DNA from: Stomoxys calcitrans
Taxonomy: Eukaryota; Arthropoda; Insecta; Diptera; Muscidae
DNA length: 64,000 bases
NCBI RefSeq assembly: GCF_963082655.1
Contig: NC_081553.1
Coordinates: 228,556,482 to 228,620,481 of the forward strand
Direction: 5' to 3'
Position numbers and translations under genes: made by a program. Below, piece by piece: positions 22,560 to 35,725 of this stretch; the first letter of the stretch is position 1; every line of letters begins with the position of its first letter. The notes under the pieces are model-generated. The model was not told the DNA's origin. It worked only from the letters and a program-made list of their open reading frames with translations, and ran no database searches.

Positions 22560-23640
22560 CTTGTTATATATGATGTCACGGTAGCCTATGTAGCAGTCGC
22601 CTAAGAAATGCTGACGACATTTGTAAGATCCTTGAAGCATGTATGTACAACAGAGCTTTTGACATATCCTTCATTATTGGTGGCGCCCGAGCAGGGACTT
22701 ATTCCCAATCGACTATACGATTTGGACACCGCCACCCAGGGAGAATCAAGTCGAATAAATGATGTTGCACAATTGCCCAGATCTATTGTATATAAGTCAG
22801 TTACAGGCTGCAATCATTCCCACTGACAGGTTGACAGCAGAGTAACTTCGAAATAAACTGGCCAATGTATGTGCGAGACAAACAAAACTTTGAGTTGAAA
22901 CGAAAAACCATGTCCACAGCAGTCCCCTAAGAAACTGCTGACAACATTTGTAAGGTCTTTGAGTAACGTAAAACTTCCCTACAATAAGGTGCAGAGAAAT
23001 TCTTCATTATTGGCGCCCGAGCAGGGACTTAGACCAAATTGCACAGGGCAATAAAAACTGGCAGCAAAAAAGGCCAAGCGAACAAATTGACCTATAGGGA
23101 CATATTAGGACCCAACTGAAAAATATTTAAGATTAGATAATAAATCAAACATAAAAAAAAATTGGGATGAAGTATCAGGCATCCGCTCCAGGCTAAAGAA
23201 AACTGCCAGCGAACATGTAAACCGATCGGAACAATATAGGACCTTCATTAAATGGGGGGAATGTTCTATCCAAAATACCCCCAAACAGTCCTGCGGACCG
23301 ATCAGGACAAAATTGGGTTCACAAACAAAGTATTTGGTAGATGAGTACAAATATATAGTAGTTACATTTAGAGTTTCAAGAGATCCATAATAATTGGCGT
23401 CCGAACAGGAACTTATTTCAAATCGAACATATAACTTGGGCAACGCCACCGAGTGCAAAACATACACACAATAATACAAAATTGGACACCTTACCCTCAA
23501 GGAAATCACCAAGCAGACCTGTAGACCTATAGCGACATGTTAGGACTCAAATGGAAAATATTTAACAGTAGAATATGTATTAAATATCAACATTAAAATT
23601 TGGTATCAACTATCAGGGTGTCGCCCGGGTGACCATTCTC
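22560..23640 (+). mobile_element. Retroelement-like block with three tRNA-Lys-type primer-site sequences
   Basis: TGGCGCCCGAGCAGGGAC occurs at 22681-22698 and 23011-23028, and a decayed TGGCGTCCGAACAGGAAC at 23394. The first two differ at one base from the canonical tRNA-Lys(UUU) primer-binding site (known: complementary to the tRNA 3' 18 nt). Each is preceded by TTCATTATT, and upstream by GCAGTC(G/C)CCTAAGAAA and TGCTGAC(G/A)ACATTTGTAAG, so about 330 bp is duplicated. Between and after them are GACC(G/T)AT-GGGACA and GGGACTCAAATG-type words shared with 30700-31260 and 39430-39690. No gag/pol coding was seen. Confidence 0.55.
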
Positions 23641-24672
23641 AATGTGGCAACTTAAATGATAGGTATGTGGTTCCAAGTCTTAGTAGGTACACCAATTTTC
23701 CTTTGGACTCTTTGTTGCACTCTTAAAATTTTTCTTTGCTTTACTTTGTTGAACTCCTAAAATAAACACCCGTTACTTGACAACACATGTCTTGTACGTC
23801 TGCCGGCATAAACGTATGTACATATAAAACACCTTGTTCAACAACATCGTTTTCCCAAAGAAGAAAATTTTACCTTTATGGAAAGCAAAGCAAAATTCTT
23901 ATAACACAATAATGACAAAAAGATAATAATGGAATAAAGTTGATGGAAACAACAAAAGAAGTATAAATGAAAACCAAGTAAAAATATGATAAAATGTGAT
24001 AACGAAACAATAACCGTTTAGAATAGAATAAGGAATACACAGAAGGTATATACGTACATACATATACAGCAGGTAGTGTGGCAAGAGCACAAAGGACCTA
24101 ACTTGAAAGGGGTTGAAGTGAGGTAAAGAGATGATGGGGTTTCACGTTTGGGATGTTCGTTATGATGGTAATTTGAGTTACTTGTGCTACCAGGCGGCAG
24201 TGTTTAAGTGTTGTTCACCCAAATAATTTAGCTTTCAAAATCATTTGTCAATGCACAGGTGTGGAATGTGGCCTCATCAACACATACTCAAACACATGGC
24301 GGTTGTGTATTTTTTAAGGCATAAACCATATACACATATGTGTATAAACAACGCAATATGTAACAAAAGGTCTTAGGTTTTTCAAAAAGCCAATTATTAA
24401 GGAATTTTCAGTATTAAAAGAAAAAAATTTAATAGGGTCCTAAAAATATGCTACGTTTTTCGTAAATGTTGAAATAAAAAAACAATTCAAACTATATTCG
24501 AAAATTAGGGACTAAGAGAACGTTTTATCAAAATCGAAAACAACATGTGAAGAGATTTTGAAGTTTAAACAGGTTGTTAGTTCGATGCAACCTAAATATA
24601 TGCTGTGGCTTTTTAAGATAATTTTAAACAAGAATCCCCCATTACAATTTAAAAAGTTTAAGCCAATGAAAA
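23641..24672. other. Unassigned AT-rich sequence
   Basis: Two single-mismatch dyad motifs lie at 24438 (TCCTAAAAATATGC) and 24590 (ACCTAAATATATGC). No gene recognised. Confidence 0.5.
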
Positions 24673-24845
24673 CTATTTTGTAAACGAGACGGTAGTTGAG
24701 TTAGCAGCTATTTCGAAATACCAGGGTTACGGGTTCGAATTCCATCAAAGGATTTGATCTGCCCCTACTGGGGTGTTACTAGGGACAAAAATTATCTAAA
24801 TGAATGTGATTTCAGACTGCCACTATATTCGAACCTAACCTATAA
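24673..24845 (+). mobile_element. Second SINE type (tRNA-like), degenerate
   Basis: Begins GACGGTAGTTGAGTTAGCAGC (A-box-like TAGTTGAGTTAGC). After 30-odd bases it has GGGTTCGAATTCC (B-box-like). It ends ATTCGAACCTAACCTATAA. It is distinct in sequence from SINE-A. A more decayed relative may lie at 55055-55110. Confidence 0.5.
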
Positions 24846-26550
24846 GACGAAATCCATTGGTAAAATAAAAAAACAATACTTTCTGTAAGCTGAGTATAAA
24901 AACACTGTCTTAAAATATGTTGTGATATATTTGAGGCTTGGACAATAATAATTCTGTTTAAGTACTATTGTTAGGAGGGATTCGAATTCTGGCAAGACCA
25001 TTATTGAAAATTTTTTTCTTTTAATTCTTTAATCATTTTGGGCGAAACTTTTCTCTAGCTATACGATACTTTTGTTTAGGAGTCAATCAACTACACCACG
25101 TTATCATAACCCAAATGTTTCTTTATTTGGAAAAGCGTTGTAATACTTTTTTATAAACATAATATGCTTTATATAAAAAACCTTACACAAAGGCCCCTTA
25201 CGATATGCTACATTATATTGTATTTTAAAACAAACTTAAACAATTACACATTTTGTAATAAAGGAGGACATAACTGTCACAAGCTCATTTTAATTTTCGT
25301 TAACAAAATATAATTAATGAAGCATAATTGTCACAAACTCTATTTAATTTTATTTAGCAAAATTTAATTAGTGCAGCATACTTTTAGGCAGTGAAACAAT
25401 TAACTATTGTTTTCTTTGGCAAACAGGAAACCTCAAAAATGAATGGTGACACTAAATTCCCATTGTTTAACACCTTAAAGACACCAGCACCAGTATAATA
25501 AGAAAACCACCATATATACGCCACAGTTTTTGGTATGATTTACCTTTACCTTTCCCCAAAAGGGAATTCCGTAATTGTTAACACAGAAATCCAATTAATT
25601 TTCCAATGAAACGACAACACACACAGACACAATCTCACAAATCTTCATGTAATACTCTTTTTCATGCATTTAAACAAAGGCAATTAAAACATCTCGAATC
25701 AGAAATAAAAGGCAATTTTTATATTGCAAAGAGGATGAGAAAGAATATTTTAAACTTGTTCTCATCACAAACATTTCCAATAGCACCGACACGCACAATG
25801 AAGAAATTAAACGAATAACAACGCGACGTAGATGATACGATGTGAAATAAAACGCAATATATCCTGCGACAGGATGTCGTCTTACCGTGGTTTTAACCGT
25901 TTCACAGCACACAACAGACTAAAGCTTGCCAGTAGGGAGGACATATACAAACAACAGACAAACACATACACAATTACATTTACAATGGCAGCGCGCAAAC
26001 AAATACCAAGTCAGACAGTCAGAGAGGCAGTCAAGTCAGCCAACCATTTAGTCACTCAGTCAGTCATAATGATAAAAACAAACTACACTGCTGAATGATA
26101 TCAAAGTGTATGACACAACAGCAACAAAAAAATATACACAATAGGAAAGAACAGACGAGAGTACATTGAATAGACAAGGGGGACATCCAAAAAATATCCT
26201 TAACACCTCCACCATTCCGTCTGTGCACCAAAATAGGGAATTCCTAGCACAAAAAAACTAGAAAAGAGAAAAGGGAATAAAAAACTAATATTTTTTTGTT
26301 TTATTAGTTTAAAAAAATCAGAGGTCGAAAAGCTAAAATAACTCCAGCAAATTGTAGTAAATATACCCAAATTAGCAGCACAAAAAATTATAACGTTTTA
26401 TGAAACAAACAAAAAATTACAAGATTGAAAAAAACATGGTTGGACTAACACTATAGATCTGAATATTATTCTGAACCCAAATCAGAGGACGTATAGACAT
26501 CGGATGAAAAAGTGCCTATCACGGCAAGTGGAAGTGTATGTGTAAGTCTT
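24846..26550. other. Unique AT-rich DNA, no gene recognised
   Basis: Contains the exact dyad GCATACTTTTAGGC at 25376-25389 and CAGTCAGTCA-type words at 26015-26070. No coding support. Confidence 0.5.
25376..25389 (+). promoter_or_regulatory. Dyad motif GCATA-N4-TAGGC (exact)
   Basis: GCATACTTTTAGGC is the commonest form of the recurrent dyad. It is set in unique sequence. Confidence 0.5.
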
Positions 26551-28302
26551 AGTATAAGTATAAGTATAAGTATAAGTATAAGTATAAGTATAAGTATAAG
26601 TATAAGTATAAGTATAAGTATAAGTATAAGTATAAGTATAAGTATAAGTATAAGTATAAGTATAAGTATAAGTATAAGTATAAGTATAAGTATAAGTATA
26701 AGTATAAGTATAAGTATAAGTATAAGTATAAGTATAAGTATAAGTATAAGTATAAGTATAAGTATAAGTATAAGTATAAGTATAAGTATAAGTATAAGTA
26801 TAAGTATAAGTATAAGTATAAGTATAAGTATAAGTATAAGTATAAGTATAAGTATAAGTATAAGTATAAGTATAAGTATAAGTATAAGTATAAGTATAAG
26901 TATAAGTATAAGTATAAGTATAAGTATAAGTATAAGTATAAGTATAAGTATAAGTATAAGTATAAGTATAAGTATAAGTATAAGTATAAGTATAAGTATA
27001 AGTATAAGTATAAGTATAAGTATAAGTATAAGTATAAGTATAAGTATAAGTATAAGTATAAGTATAAGTATAAGTATAAGTATAAGTATAAGTATAAGTA
27101 TAAGTATAAGTATAAGTATAAGTATAAGTATAAGTATAAGTATAAGTATAAGTATAAGTATAAGTATAAGTATAAGTATAAGTATAAGTATAAGTATAAG
27201 TATAAGTATAAGTATAAGTATAAGTATAAGTATAAGTATAAGTATAAGTATAAGTATAAGTATAAGTATAAGTATAAGTATAAGTATAAGTATAAGTATA
27301 AGTATAAGTATAAGTATAAGTATAAGTATAAGTATAAGTATAAGTATAAGTATAAGTATAAGTATAAGTATAAGTATAAGTATAAGTATAAGTATAAGTA
27401 TAAGTATAAGTATAAGTATAAGTATAAGTATAAGTATAAGTATAAGTATAAGTATAAGTATAAGTATAAGTATAAGTATAAGTATAAGTATAAGTATAAG
27501 TATAAGTATAAGTATAAGTATAAGTATAAGTATAAGTATAAGTATAAGTATAAGTATAAGTATAAGTATAAGTATAAGTATAAGTATAAGTATAAGTATA
27601 AGTATAAGTATAAGTATAAGTATAAGTATAAGTATAAGTATAAGTATAAGTATAAGTATAAGTATAAGTATAAGTATAAGTATAAGTATAAGTATAAGTA
27701 TAAGTATAAGTATAAGTATAAGTATAAGTATAAGTATAAGTATAAGTATAAGTATAAGTATAAGTATAAGTATAAGTATAAGTATAAGTATAAGTATAAG
27801 TATAAGTATAAGTATAAGTATAAGTATAAGTATAAGTATAAGTATAAGTATAAGTATAAGTATAAGTATAAGTATAAGTATAAGTATAAGTATAAGTATA
27901 AGTATAAGTATAAGTATAAGTATAAGTATAAGTATAAGTATAAGTATAAGTATAAGTATAAGTATAAGTATAAGTATAAGTATAAGTATAAGTATAAGTA
28001 TAAGTATAAGTATAAGTATAAGTATAAGTATAAGTATAAGTATAAGTATAAGTATAAGTATAAGTATAAGTATAAGTATAAGTATAAGTATAAGTATAAG
28101 TATAAGTATAAGTATAAGTATAAGTATAAGTATAAGTATAAGTATAAGTATAAGTATAAGTATAAGTATAAGTATAAGTATAAGTATAAGTATAAGTATA
28201 AGTATAAGTATAAGTATAAGTATAAGTATAAGTATAAGTATAAGTATAAGTATAAGTATAAGTATAAGTATAAGTATAAGTATAAGTATAAGTATATGTA
28301 TA
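26551..28302. repeat. Hexanucleotide microsatellite (AGTATA), about 292 units
   Basis: AGTATA repeats without interruption from 26551 to 28296, then one unit reads TGTATA. The total is 1,752 bp. The left flank GTGTATGTGTAAGTCTT looks like an ancestral imperfect start. The reading frames through it ((SI)n, (YT)n, (IL)n) are artefacts of the repeat and not genes. Confidence 0.97.
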
Positions 28303-30240
28303 AGCTTCCAGTAATTTTTCACAAATTTCGACATCCCTGTCTAGCCCAGCATATCCTTTCACACCACTTCTCTATATCTCGTTGTAAAGGTTAAACCATT
28401 ACAAGCATGCCACCAGATAAACTACATGGCAGCACAATGGAGAGGGTTCAAAGGTGAAGGGCAGAAGATAAATGATTACATACAACAAAAATGTTATATG
28501 AGCAGTATGAAGCGACGACAATGATAAAATGTAGAAAACGCTCCAATACGCAAGGGGCGAAAAAAATCGACAAATTTACTTTTGCTGCTGGTTGCCACTG
28601 ATGTTTGCTGTTACTGATGACAATAAGCAGTTTCGGATTTCCATATTGAACGTCACATAATGGAAATTACCTATTAATGGATAACTTGTGTTCTTTGGGT
28701 GTATATGAATGTGTGTGAAAAAAACAGTAAATCCTTTGCTCGATAAAAAGGCCTGTCAATAAAATTATTTGTCCAATAATAAGCTCTGAACGGACTTGGA
28801 GTTTTTTTGTCAATGTTCATAACTTCGTTTGCCCCCAAAAGCGCAGTTCCATTGAACTTTTAGTATACGACATTTTTTGTTGACCTATGAAACATAGTTC
28901 AGGGCTGTGTATGTAATTAACTAATTGTTGCATACTTTTTGGTGAGGGCACAATAATCCCATATATATATACACACAAATATATTAGCAAATTAGTTAAC
29001 ATTAGAATATGGTAAATGTCTATAATTTTCTGTAATGCTGATTCATTTGATAAACCAACCTTACCGGGCAGAGGGCTTATTAATCAAAACTGAAAGCAAA
29101 CATTTGCTATAAAGTGCTTATCATGAGTCATTGATTGTTTTTGAAATTAAATCGACGCTTTTATTTTGGATACCCAAACCAGTAGTACTCCATCTCTTTT
29201 TTCACTAACTTTTGCCTTTTATTAATACTAATTTGATATCATTAACGTAATTTGCACACTGGGAAATAGTTGCGACCCTCTGTTAATCTCTTGAGCATAC
29301 TTAATCATAATGACCACTGCTTTTACTATACGTACAAGTATTTAATATTGTGAAGCATAATTTTAGGGTGTATTAAGTAAACGTTATGATTAATTATGTA
29401 AACCTAATTGAAATATGTGAAGCGTGTTGGCAAAGGCCGTGACTTATGGGACATATATACCTGTTAGAAGTTTTCGTATTTAAATATAAAGCATAAGGTA
29501 GACTAGTTAAAAAAGTTGCATACTTTACGGCAATCAAATAAAGCTGATACAATGTGGATTTAATTAAAAAATAAAAATTATTCCATTGCAGAAAAATCTC
29601 AGATCATTGATCAATCATCCGATCCTATCAACTAAAATTGTAAAATTAAAGTGATCTTCGCCCTAACAGGCAAAAAAAAATGAAAAATTAAAATAAATTA
29701 CGTAATAAAAATAAAACTAAAAATAATTAAAATTATCGAAAAAATTAAATAATATGAAAAAAATTAATCTTGGAAAAGCTATCACCCTAAGGTTAGCTCA
29801 AAATCGCTTCATTGAAAACTGAAAATAATTTTTGGCGTGAACGCTTTACCGTGTGTAGCATATTTTACGGAGTTGTTTATATGTGCGCACATGTAGTGCC
29901 AAATCAAAATTCAACCAACCGTGCCGGCATAAAGAACTCTGGCAAATACTTGACAAGCATGATGTGTTTAAGGAAAATTGGAATTTGTGTAGCATCATTA
30001 AGCGGCTTATTTAACCCATGTTGGTATGTGAATGATATTAAGTAGGGAAAAGAGGGAGGGAAAAGAGATTTTCATCATATCCCGAAAAAGTTTGAAACAA
30101 GTGGTTATATTTATTATCCCCTTTATTAATCTGTGTCATGCAGAGACCACAAAAGTTCACACTTCGTTTTGGCCTCCATATGGATTGTTCTCCGAGAAAA
30201 CAGTGGCTAAAATGTTCACCTAAGTTGCGTAGCTTGCGAA
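28303..30240. other. Unique AT-rich DNA, no gene recognised
   Basis: Dyad-like sites GCATACTTTTTGGT (28930), GCATAATTTTAGGG (29355) and GCATACTTTACGGC (29518) lie within 600 bp. No coding support. Confidence 0.5.
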
Positions 30241-30244
30241 CTAA

Positions 30245-30655
30245 ATAGTTCAATAGAATGGATCAAATGGAGGATCTACTGGACTAACTGAACGAACTAA
30301 TTAACTAACAAATGAATGAGATGAGCGAACTAGTTAACGAAATGAAAAAACTAAGGGACCTAGTGAACTAACTGAACGAATTAAATAAACGAACTAATGA
30401 ACTAACAAGTGAATGAGCTGAACGAACTGGTTAACGAAATGAACCAACTAAGGGACATAGTGAACTAACTGAACGAATTAAATAAACGAAACAATGAACT
30501 AACAAGTGAATCAGTTTAAAGAACCAACGGGTCAACTGAAGGATGTAGTGAACTAACTAAACGAACTTCTTAACTAAGCAAACTAGTTAACTTAACGAAC
30601 TAGTGATCTAACTGATCAAATTAGTTCACTGAGTTAAAATTACTAGCCAACACTA
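30245..30655. repeat. GAACTAACTGAACGAA-type tandem array, ~98-bp unit
   Basis: Built from 4- and 8-base words (GAAC, TAAC, GAACGAACT). Larger units beginning TGAATGAG and containing AACTAAGGGAC and AGTGAACTAACTGAACGAAT recur near 30312, 30410 and, more diverged, 30505. Confidence 0.8.
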
Positions 30656-30699
30656 TTAACTCATCTTACATCAGTGCCAAGTTTGGTGCATACAGATAT

Positions 30700-31260
30700 A
30701 TTTTTCTATGTAGCCCTCATAAACAGCTATACTCCAATACTTAGTGTTAGCCCTTTCAGAACAAGTGGAACCGAACCCAAACCCCCTATATTCCAAATCA
30801 GAGTTTCAAATATAGGGTTTCAGCACTTAAGGAAAAGTATTTATGAAGAGGGTACAAAACTGAAAGCAAAATGGGATTGCATATCATGGAAGACTGCCTC
30901 ATGTTAACCGATCAGCACAATATGGAACTCAAATAAAATATATTTGAGAGTAAAGTACAAACCAGATATTCAAAAAAGAGCCTGAGTGCGGGAGCATGAA
31001 AACAGAGGAATCCAATGAATGATATATAGAAGAAGATTACAAGTTTAGCATTCGAATTGAAATGATTAAAACCCAAAACTTGGGACGATTCAATGCCTCA
31101 CTGTCGAAATTCAATGAACCGGCATGTAGGACAATATGGAACTCATACATTGGAGATAAAATATCAGAAGGGACAACTCTACACCAAAAATATGAATATA
31201 TGGATTGATCAGCAAAATATAAGGAATGGAGGAAAAATTACAAATCAGGCGGGACATCCA
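30700..31260 (+). repeat. GGGACAATATGGGACTC dispersed repeat family, degenerate
   Basis: Shares CCGATCAGCACAATATGGAAC, CTCAAATAAAATATATTTGA and GAGTAAAGTACAAA with the blocks at 23190-23600 and 39430-39690. About three decayed units. Origin unknown. Confidence 0.55.
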
Positions 31261-31375
31261 TAAAAAAATTTTAAAAATTAAAAAAAGGTTTAAAAGAATA
31301 TTGTAAAAATTTTTTCTATTGGATGAAATGTTGGCTAAATTAAAATTTTTCTTTACAAAAATATTGACAACATTT

Positions 31376-31620
31376 TTACGGGTTCAAATCCCGGCGTTAA
31401 CATAAGAAAAATTTTCAGCGGTGGGTTTACCCTTACTAATGCCGGTGACATTTTTGAGGCATTCTCCCATGTTAAGACTTCAAGTGGTCACTATGCGCCA
31501 CGCCATTCGGACTCGGCAAAAAAGCAAGCCCCGTATCATTGCGCTTAAAAATTTATCGGACTGCACTCATTGATATGAGAGAAGTATCCCCAGTTCCTTA
31601 ATACAATGTTCATGGTACAT
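31376..31620 (+). mobile_element. SINE-A, 5'-truncated
   Basis: Starts at the B box GGGTTCAAATCCCGGCG. It continues AGAAAAATTTTCAGCGGTGG, GCCATTCGGACTCGGC and GCACTCATTGATATGAG, to CAGTTCCTTAATACAATGTTC. It ends at CATGG, followed by a different repeat. Confidence 0.85.
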
Positions 31621-31760
31621 TTAGGTGAGGCTAGGTCAGGTTTAAGTGGCAGTCCGCCGTCAGACTCACTTTGACGGATTCGTCCATTGTGATAACACAG
31701 GAACAGAAGAAGGAAAATGCCTACAGTTAAAAAGGGGACATTTAGTAGTAGGAGATGTAA
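31621..31760 (+). repeat. GTGGCAGTCCGCC dispersed-repeat fragment
   Basis: Reads GGTGAGGCTAGGTCAGGTTT, AAGTGGCAGTCCGCCGTCAG, ACTCACTTTGACGG and CGTCCATTGTGATAACACAGG. I recognise this word series as a common fly interspersed repeat (recollection, not searched). It abuts the SINE 3' end. Confidence 0.5.
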
Positions 31761-34690
31761 AATTTGGTAAGACAAAATATAAAATATTTGTATAGAAAAA
31801 AATTTATAAAATTTTTAATCGATTAAAATTTTGACATAAAATTATAAAAAAAAAACTAATTTAATTTGTTGACAAGAGGAATACAATGAATGCAAAAAGC
31901 CATAGAGGTGAGTTGGAGTCTGTTTGAAGAGATATTGCTCAGTGAAAAAGCTTACAGCGAACAGTCTGGTAGTAGTAGTTGAGATTTCACATAGGATTTG
32001 TGTTTATGATCTCAACTATAAGTACTACGAACAACAGGCTGTGAACTGTAGGCCGGTCAGACGGACGGATATAGTTCACGCTGGTGCCGATGAGATAATG
32101 AAACCCAATTAACGAAACGCGTCCACCAGTGGGCGACATGTGTCCTGCCTTGTCTGAGGAACTGGCAATTTCTTTTCTTCAAGACTCAATTATCAATCTC
32201 TCCTTTGGATCTTGCATTCGCTTGGTCATTAAGCTCGACTTGAAAGACAATGAAACAACAAACTTAATTTAATTTAGAAAAATATTAAAAAAAAAAAAAA
32301 TCTAAAATTAAAAACAAAAATATTTTAACAATTTCTTGATTAAGCCAAAATTTTGTCCAATAAAATTTTTTTTTGGGAAATTTTTATATTTTTTTTAAAT
32401 TTTGTCAACATTTTCATTAACTAGAATATGAGCCAAAATTTTTTTTTTATAAAAACTTTTCATAGAAAAAATTTTTCATAGAATAAAAATTAGAAATTTC
32501 AATGATCTGCTAAACTATAGGCCGGAAGGACGGATAGTATGATTTGCGATTATGGGTTGGATGATGTTTTTACTAAGCATCGACAAAACGCGTCCACTTC
32601 TTCTTCCATATTAGGTGTGACGGCTTATGCTGCAGTATGCTGCATTTGTATCGTATTTGTTGCGAAAATGCCTCTATGATATAAATACCGCATTAACCAC
32701 GCTCGACAACCCTGTATATTAGCTGTACTTTTCCCAATGCATGTGCTTTCGTATAATGACAGATGTTTTTTCTGCCACAATTACACTACTCCCATGGTAT
32801 GCACATCATTCTGTGCATCTGTTGGAAGTTGTGTTGATGGCTTCGAATGCTAGACAAAGGCAACGGCTCTCATTGTTGTGCCCAGGTTCGAAACGAGGCC
32901 GGGCTCTGCCCAATTTTTTTAATTTTTCAAGTTTTTTGCCTGTTAGGGCGTAGATCATTAGGTTTCACAATTTTTGTTTGTTTCTCTTTCGAGTCGAGCT
33001 CAATAATTGGAAACTTTCCTGTGGATGGAAAAGAAGTTTTTATATATTATTTTTTTATTTTCGAATTTTTTCAATTTTGGTTTTTAAAAAATAATTTTTT
33101 TTCTTACCCCAATGGGTTAACTCCACTTGTTAATCAGGCTGTATGCATACAACTCACAGACAGAATTTAAATAAGAAAATTTCCGAATGTCTCTGCTCAA
33201 CCAACACAGATCGAGGTCAAAGCAAACAAAAAAACAGAGAAGTAAGAATATTTGCGAGTATCCTTTTAATACAAATGCAGGCAAGTAATCTATATTCCGC
33301 CCCCACAAACTGATTTTCCTCAAAAAATGTTTCCGCTCCCATTTTGAACACTACCAAAGTGAACTATTCTATGGAAAATCCCTTAAGAAAGAAAAAAAAA
33401 ATAAAAGCAACAAAACTGAAAACTTTTGTACGTGGCGTGTAAAATGTTTGCTTTGCAGGAATAACTTTAGAGTTGGCACCCAGGGAGCAGAAAAGCGATT
33501 TTGTGGTGTCACATTTGAACACTGCTAGTAAAATGTGCAATGTGCAAAGCAGTAGGGAGGTGGAAGAAGTAGAAGAATAAAAAACTAGTGAAAGTTAAGT
33601 AAGAAGTACAAAAAAAGGTTCATTGGCTCAAAAGTAAATATTTATGAGAAAAGACAAATGATTTTACCAAAGTTCATTTGAAAGTAAAAGATGGTTCACA
33701 ACAATGTTGTTAGTATTAAATTTAAAAAAAAAAATTTGATATTTGGTAAGTCAGAAACAAAAGCTTTAATAAGGCTTTTGACTTGACGCCTAAATGTATG
33801 CTTAAGATTTCAATCAAATTATTTGAAATTATACTTATTTCTTGAATAAACATGCAAATTTATTTTTCAACAAACAACTTTAACAAAATATATATTTCTT
33901 TAATTGAACAATTTCCAAAATTGTCATTAATCAGAAAACAATATCCATGTTTTATTAAATTAGTTCCTCTAATACATGCATACAAAAACACTCACAATGA
34001 TATACAAATATTTAGTCACGTTCCCTATATATACAAAATAATTCTGAATATACACAAGCTAACGAACGAGGGGGCAAATGGGTCGAATAGAAACGTTAAG
34101 CAGTAAGGAATTTTTTACTTTGAATTGATGGAATACCCAGAAAGAAGAATAGAGCTTCCACCATATCAACCATTGCATTTCCTTTATAACTTTATTCCAA
34201 CCCCCACCCCTTCGCCAACCTATGGTTTCGGTGATTGGCAAAACAAAAACTCAATTCACAACTGAGAGATCCCTTAGTAGGGAAAAAAGTAAATCAACTT
34301 TAACAGTTCTGCCACATAAGGGGACCATTGAATGCTTGGATGAATGGAAACTTTATTGTCTGCTTTTTTTTTCTTTTATCCGATATAGTATAGGTGTCAA
34401 TATAATAGAATTTTGCAGCCTAACATAGCGTAAACAAGTAACGAGATTAGTTTGATGAGGGTGGTTGGTTGGCTCGTTTGCCAAATTGCAAGCAATTTGA
34501 AATTAAATCATAAATATTTTATTAAATTGAATTTTTGATTACAAATCAATACCCCCCATGCAGGAACAAGGAACAATTTTTGTTTGTGATTTAAGAAGTA
34601 AAAAAAAAATTAAATTTTTTAGATAACAAAAAGAAAAAAGAAAATTAGCAAAATGTCAGTTACATACGATTTATTTCTAAAAAACTTACA
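31761..34690. other. Unique DNA; small diverged duplication, one exact dyad motif
   Basis: A segment with AGGCCGG, GACGGAT and ACGCGTCCAC at 32050-32130 recurs at 32518-32600 (spacing about 470 bp). The dyad GCCTAAATGTATGC is at 33788-33801. No gene recognised. Confidence 0.45.
33788..33801 (-). promoter_or_regulatory. Dyad motif GCCTA-N4-TATGC (exact)
   Basis: GCCTAAATGTATGC, identical to the site at 63107 although the flanks differ. Confidence 0.5.
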
Positions 34691-34804
34691 CGGGTATTCA
34701 CAAAACTTAATGTTGATTTAAAATTGGTTTATTTCACAGATTTCTTTTATAAAACTGTCAAATAAACCTATTTCAAACCTACATTACATTTTGTGAATAA
34801 GGCT
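34691..34804. mobile_element. Foldback MITE copy 1, ~114 bp
   Basis: Almost the whole element is an imperfect inverted repeat: left arm GGTATTCACAAAA...TTGGTTTATTT; right arm AAATAAACCTATTT...TTTTGTGAATAAGGC. The loop is TTTCTTTTATAAAA. A second copy is at 40780-40884. Confidence 0.75.
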
Positions 34805-35519
34805 ATTTTTGCTATTTTTAAAAACTTTATGTATATATTTAGGCTGTTTAAATAAAGACCCTTGTGGCATCTCTGATGTAAAGCTTTTATAAAATTTTTG
34901 CTGCACGACTAATGTATTCCAACTTTGGACGGGCCCAAACCTGAACAACCAAAAGCACAAAACAGCAGTTAAAAAAACTAATTATGAGTAAAACTTTCAC
35001 TCATATAGTGCTAAAGAATTATGCACTCTTTATGAATTCAAAAACTTCTTAACTAGGAAATATTTTTACTTAGTTTAAGTTTATATTTTACATAACAAAT
35101 TAAAAAAAAATTAAAGGATAGAAACCGAAATATAAATAAAAACAGCAATTTCCGATTATTTTTGGGTATTTATTTTTCGAAATGTCTCAAAAGTTTTAGT
35201 TATATTAAACCTTAAGTCAAAATTTTCTAAATTGGGCCATTTATTTATAAATTTCAGTAAAAGATTACAAGAACAATAAAATTCGTTTTACAAAATCTAC
35301 AAACTACACCTGAGTCTATTACACAAAACTCATGCTAAAAAAATTTTACTTGAACATAGTAAATTTTCTTACCTTTTACGAATTTTTAACTAAAATTGAG
35401 TTTAAATTATGAAAACCCTATATTTTATAAACATATTGAAAAAACAATAATACGACTTTACTCATGTTAGTTTTTTTTTAAATTAAGCACCTCAGCGATA
35501 AACCATAACCGATTCAATT
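34805..35519. other. AT-rich unique DNA
   Basis: Nothing recognised. Confidence 0.5.
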
Positions 35520-35725
35520 TTAAACTCAATGATAAGGGACCTCCTTTTTAAAGCCGAATCCGAACGACGTACGCCGCAGAGCGACACCTCTTTGGGGAAA
35601 AGTTTTTACATGGCAAAGTACCTCACAAATTTCGCCAGCATTAGGAGGGGATAACCACCTCTGAAAATTTTTCTGATGGTCCTGCCAGGATTCGAACCCA
35701 GTAGTTCAGCGCTGCTTTTCAAACC
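35520..35725 (-). mobile_element. SINE-A, head-side truncated
   Basis: Reverse complement of SINE-A: CTCAATGATAAGGGACCTCC, GCGACACCTCTTTGGGG, ACCTCACAAATTTCGCC, GAAAATTTTTCTGATGG and CCAGGATTCGAACCC (B box). The A box is missing. It leads directly towards the minisatellite. Confidence 0.85.

Noticed and set aside
22681..23028. Intact LTR retrotransposon or endogenous virus
   Set aside because: No paired LTRs, no polypurine tract and no gag/pol coding; only leader-like sequences remain.
25376..25389. TTAGG telomere-type repeat
   Set aside because: Single sites only, no tandem TTAGG, and dipterans lack this telomere repeat.
26466..28362. Three open frames of about 600 codons, (SI)n, (IL)n and (YT)n
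   Set aside because: They are forced by the AGTATA repeat, which lacks stops in those frames. Flanks show no start context, splice sites or non-repeat domain.
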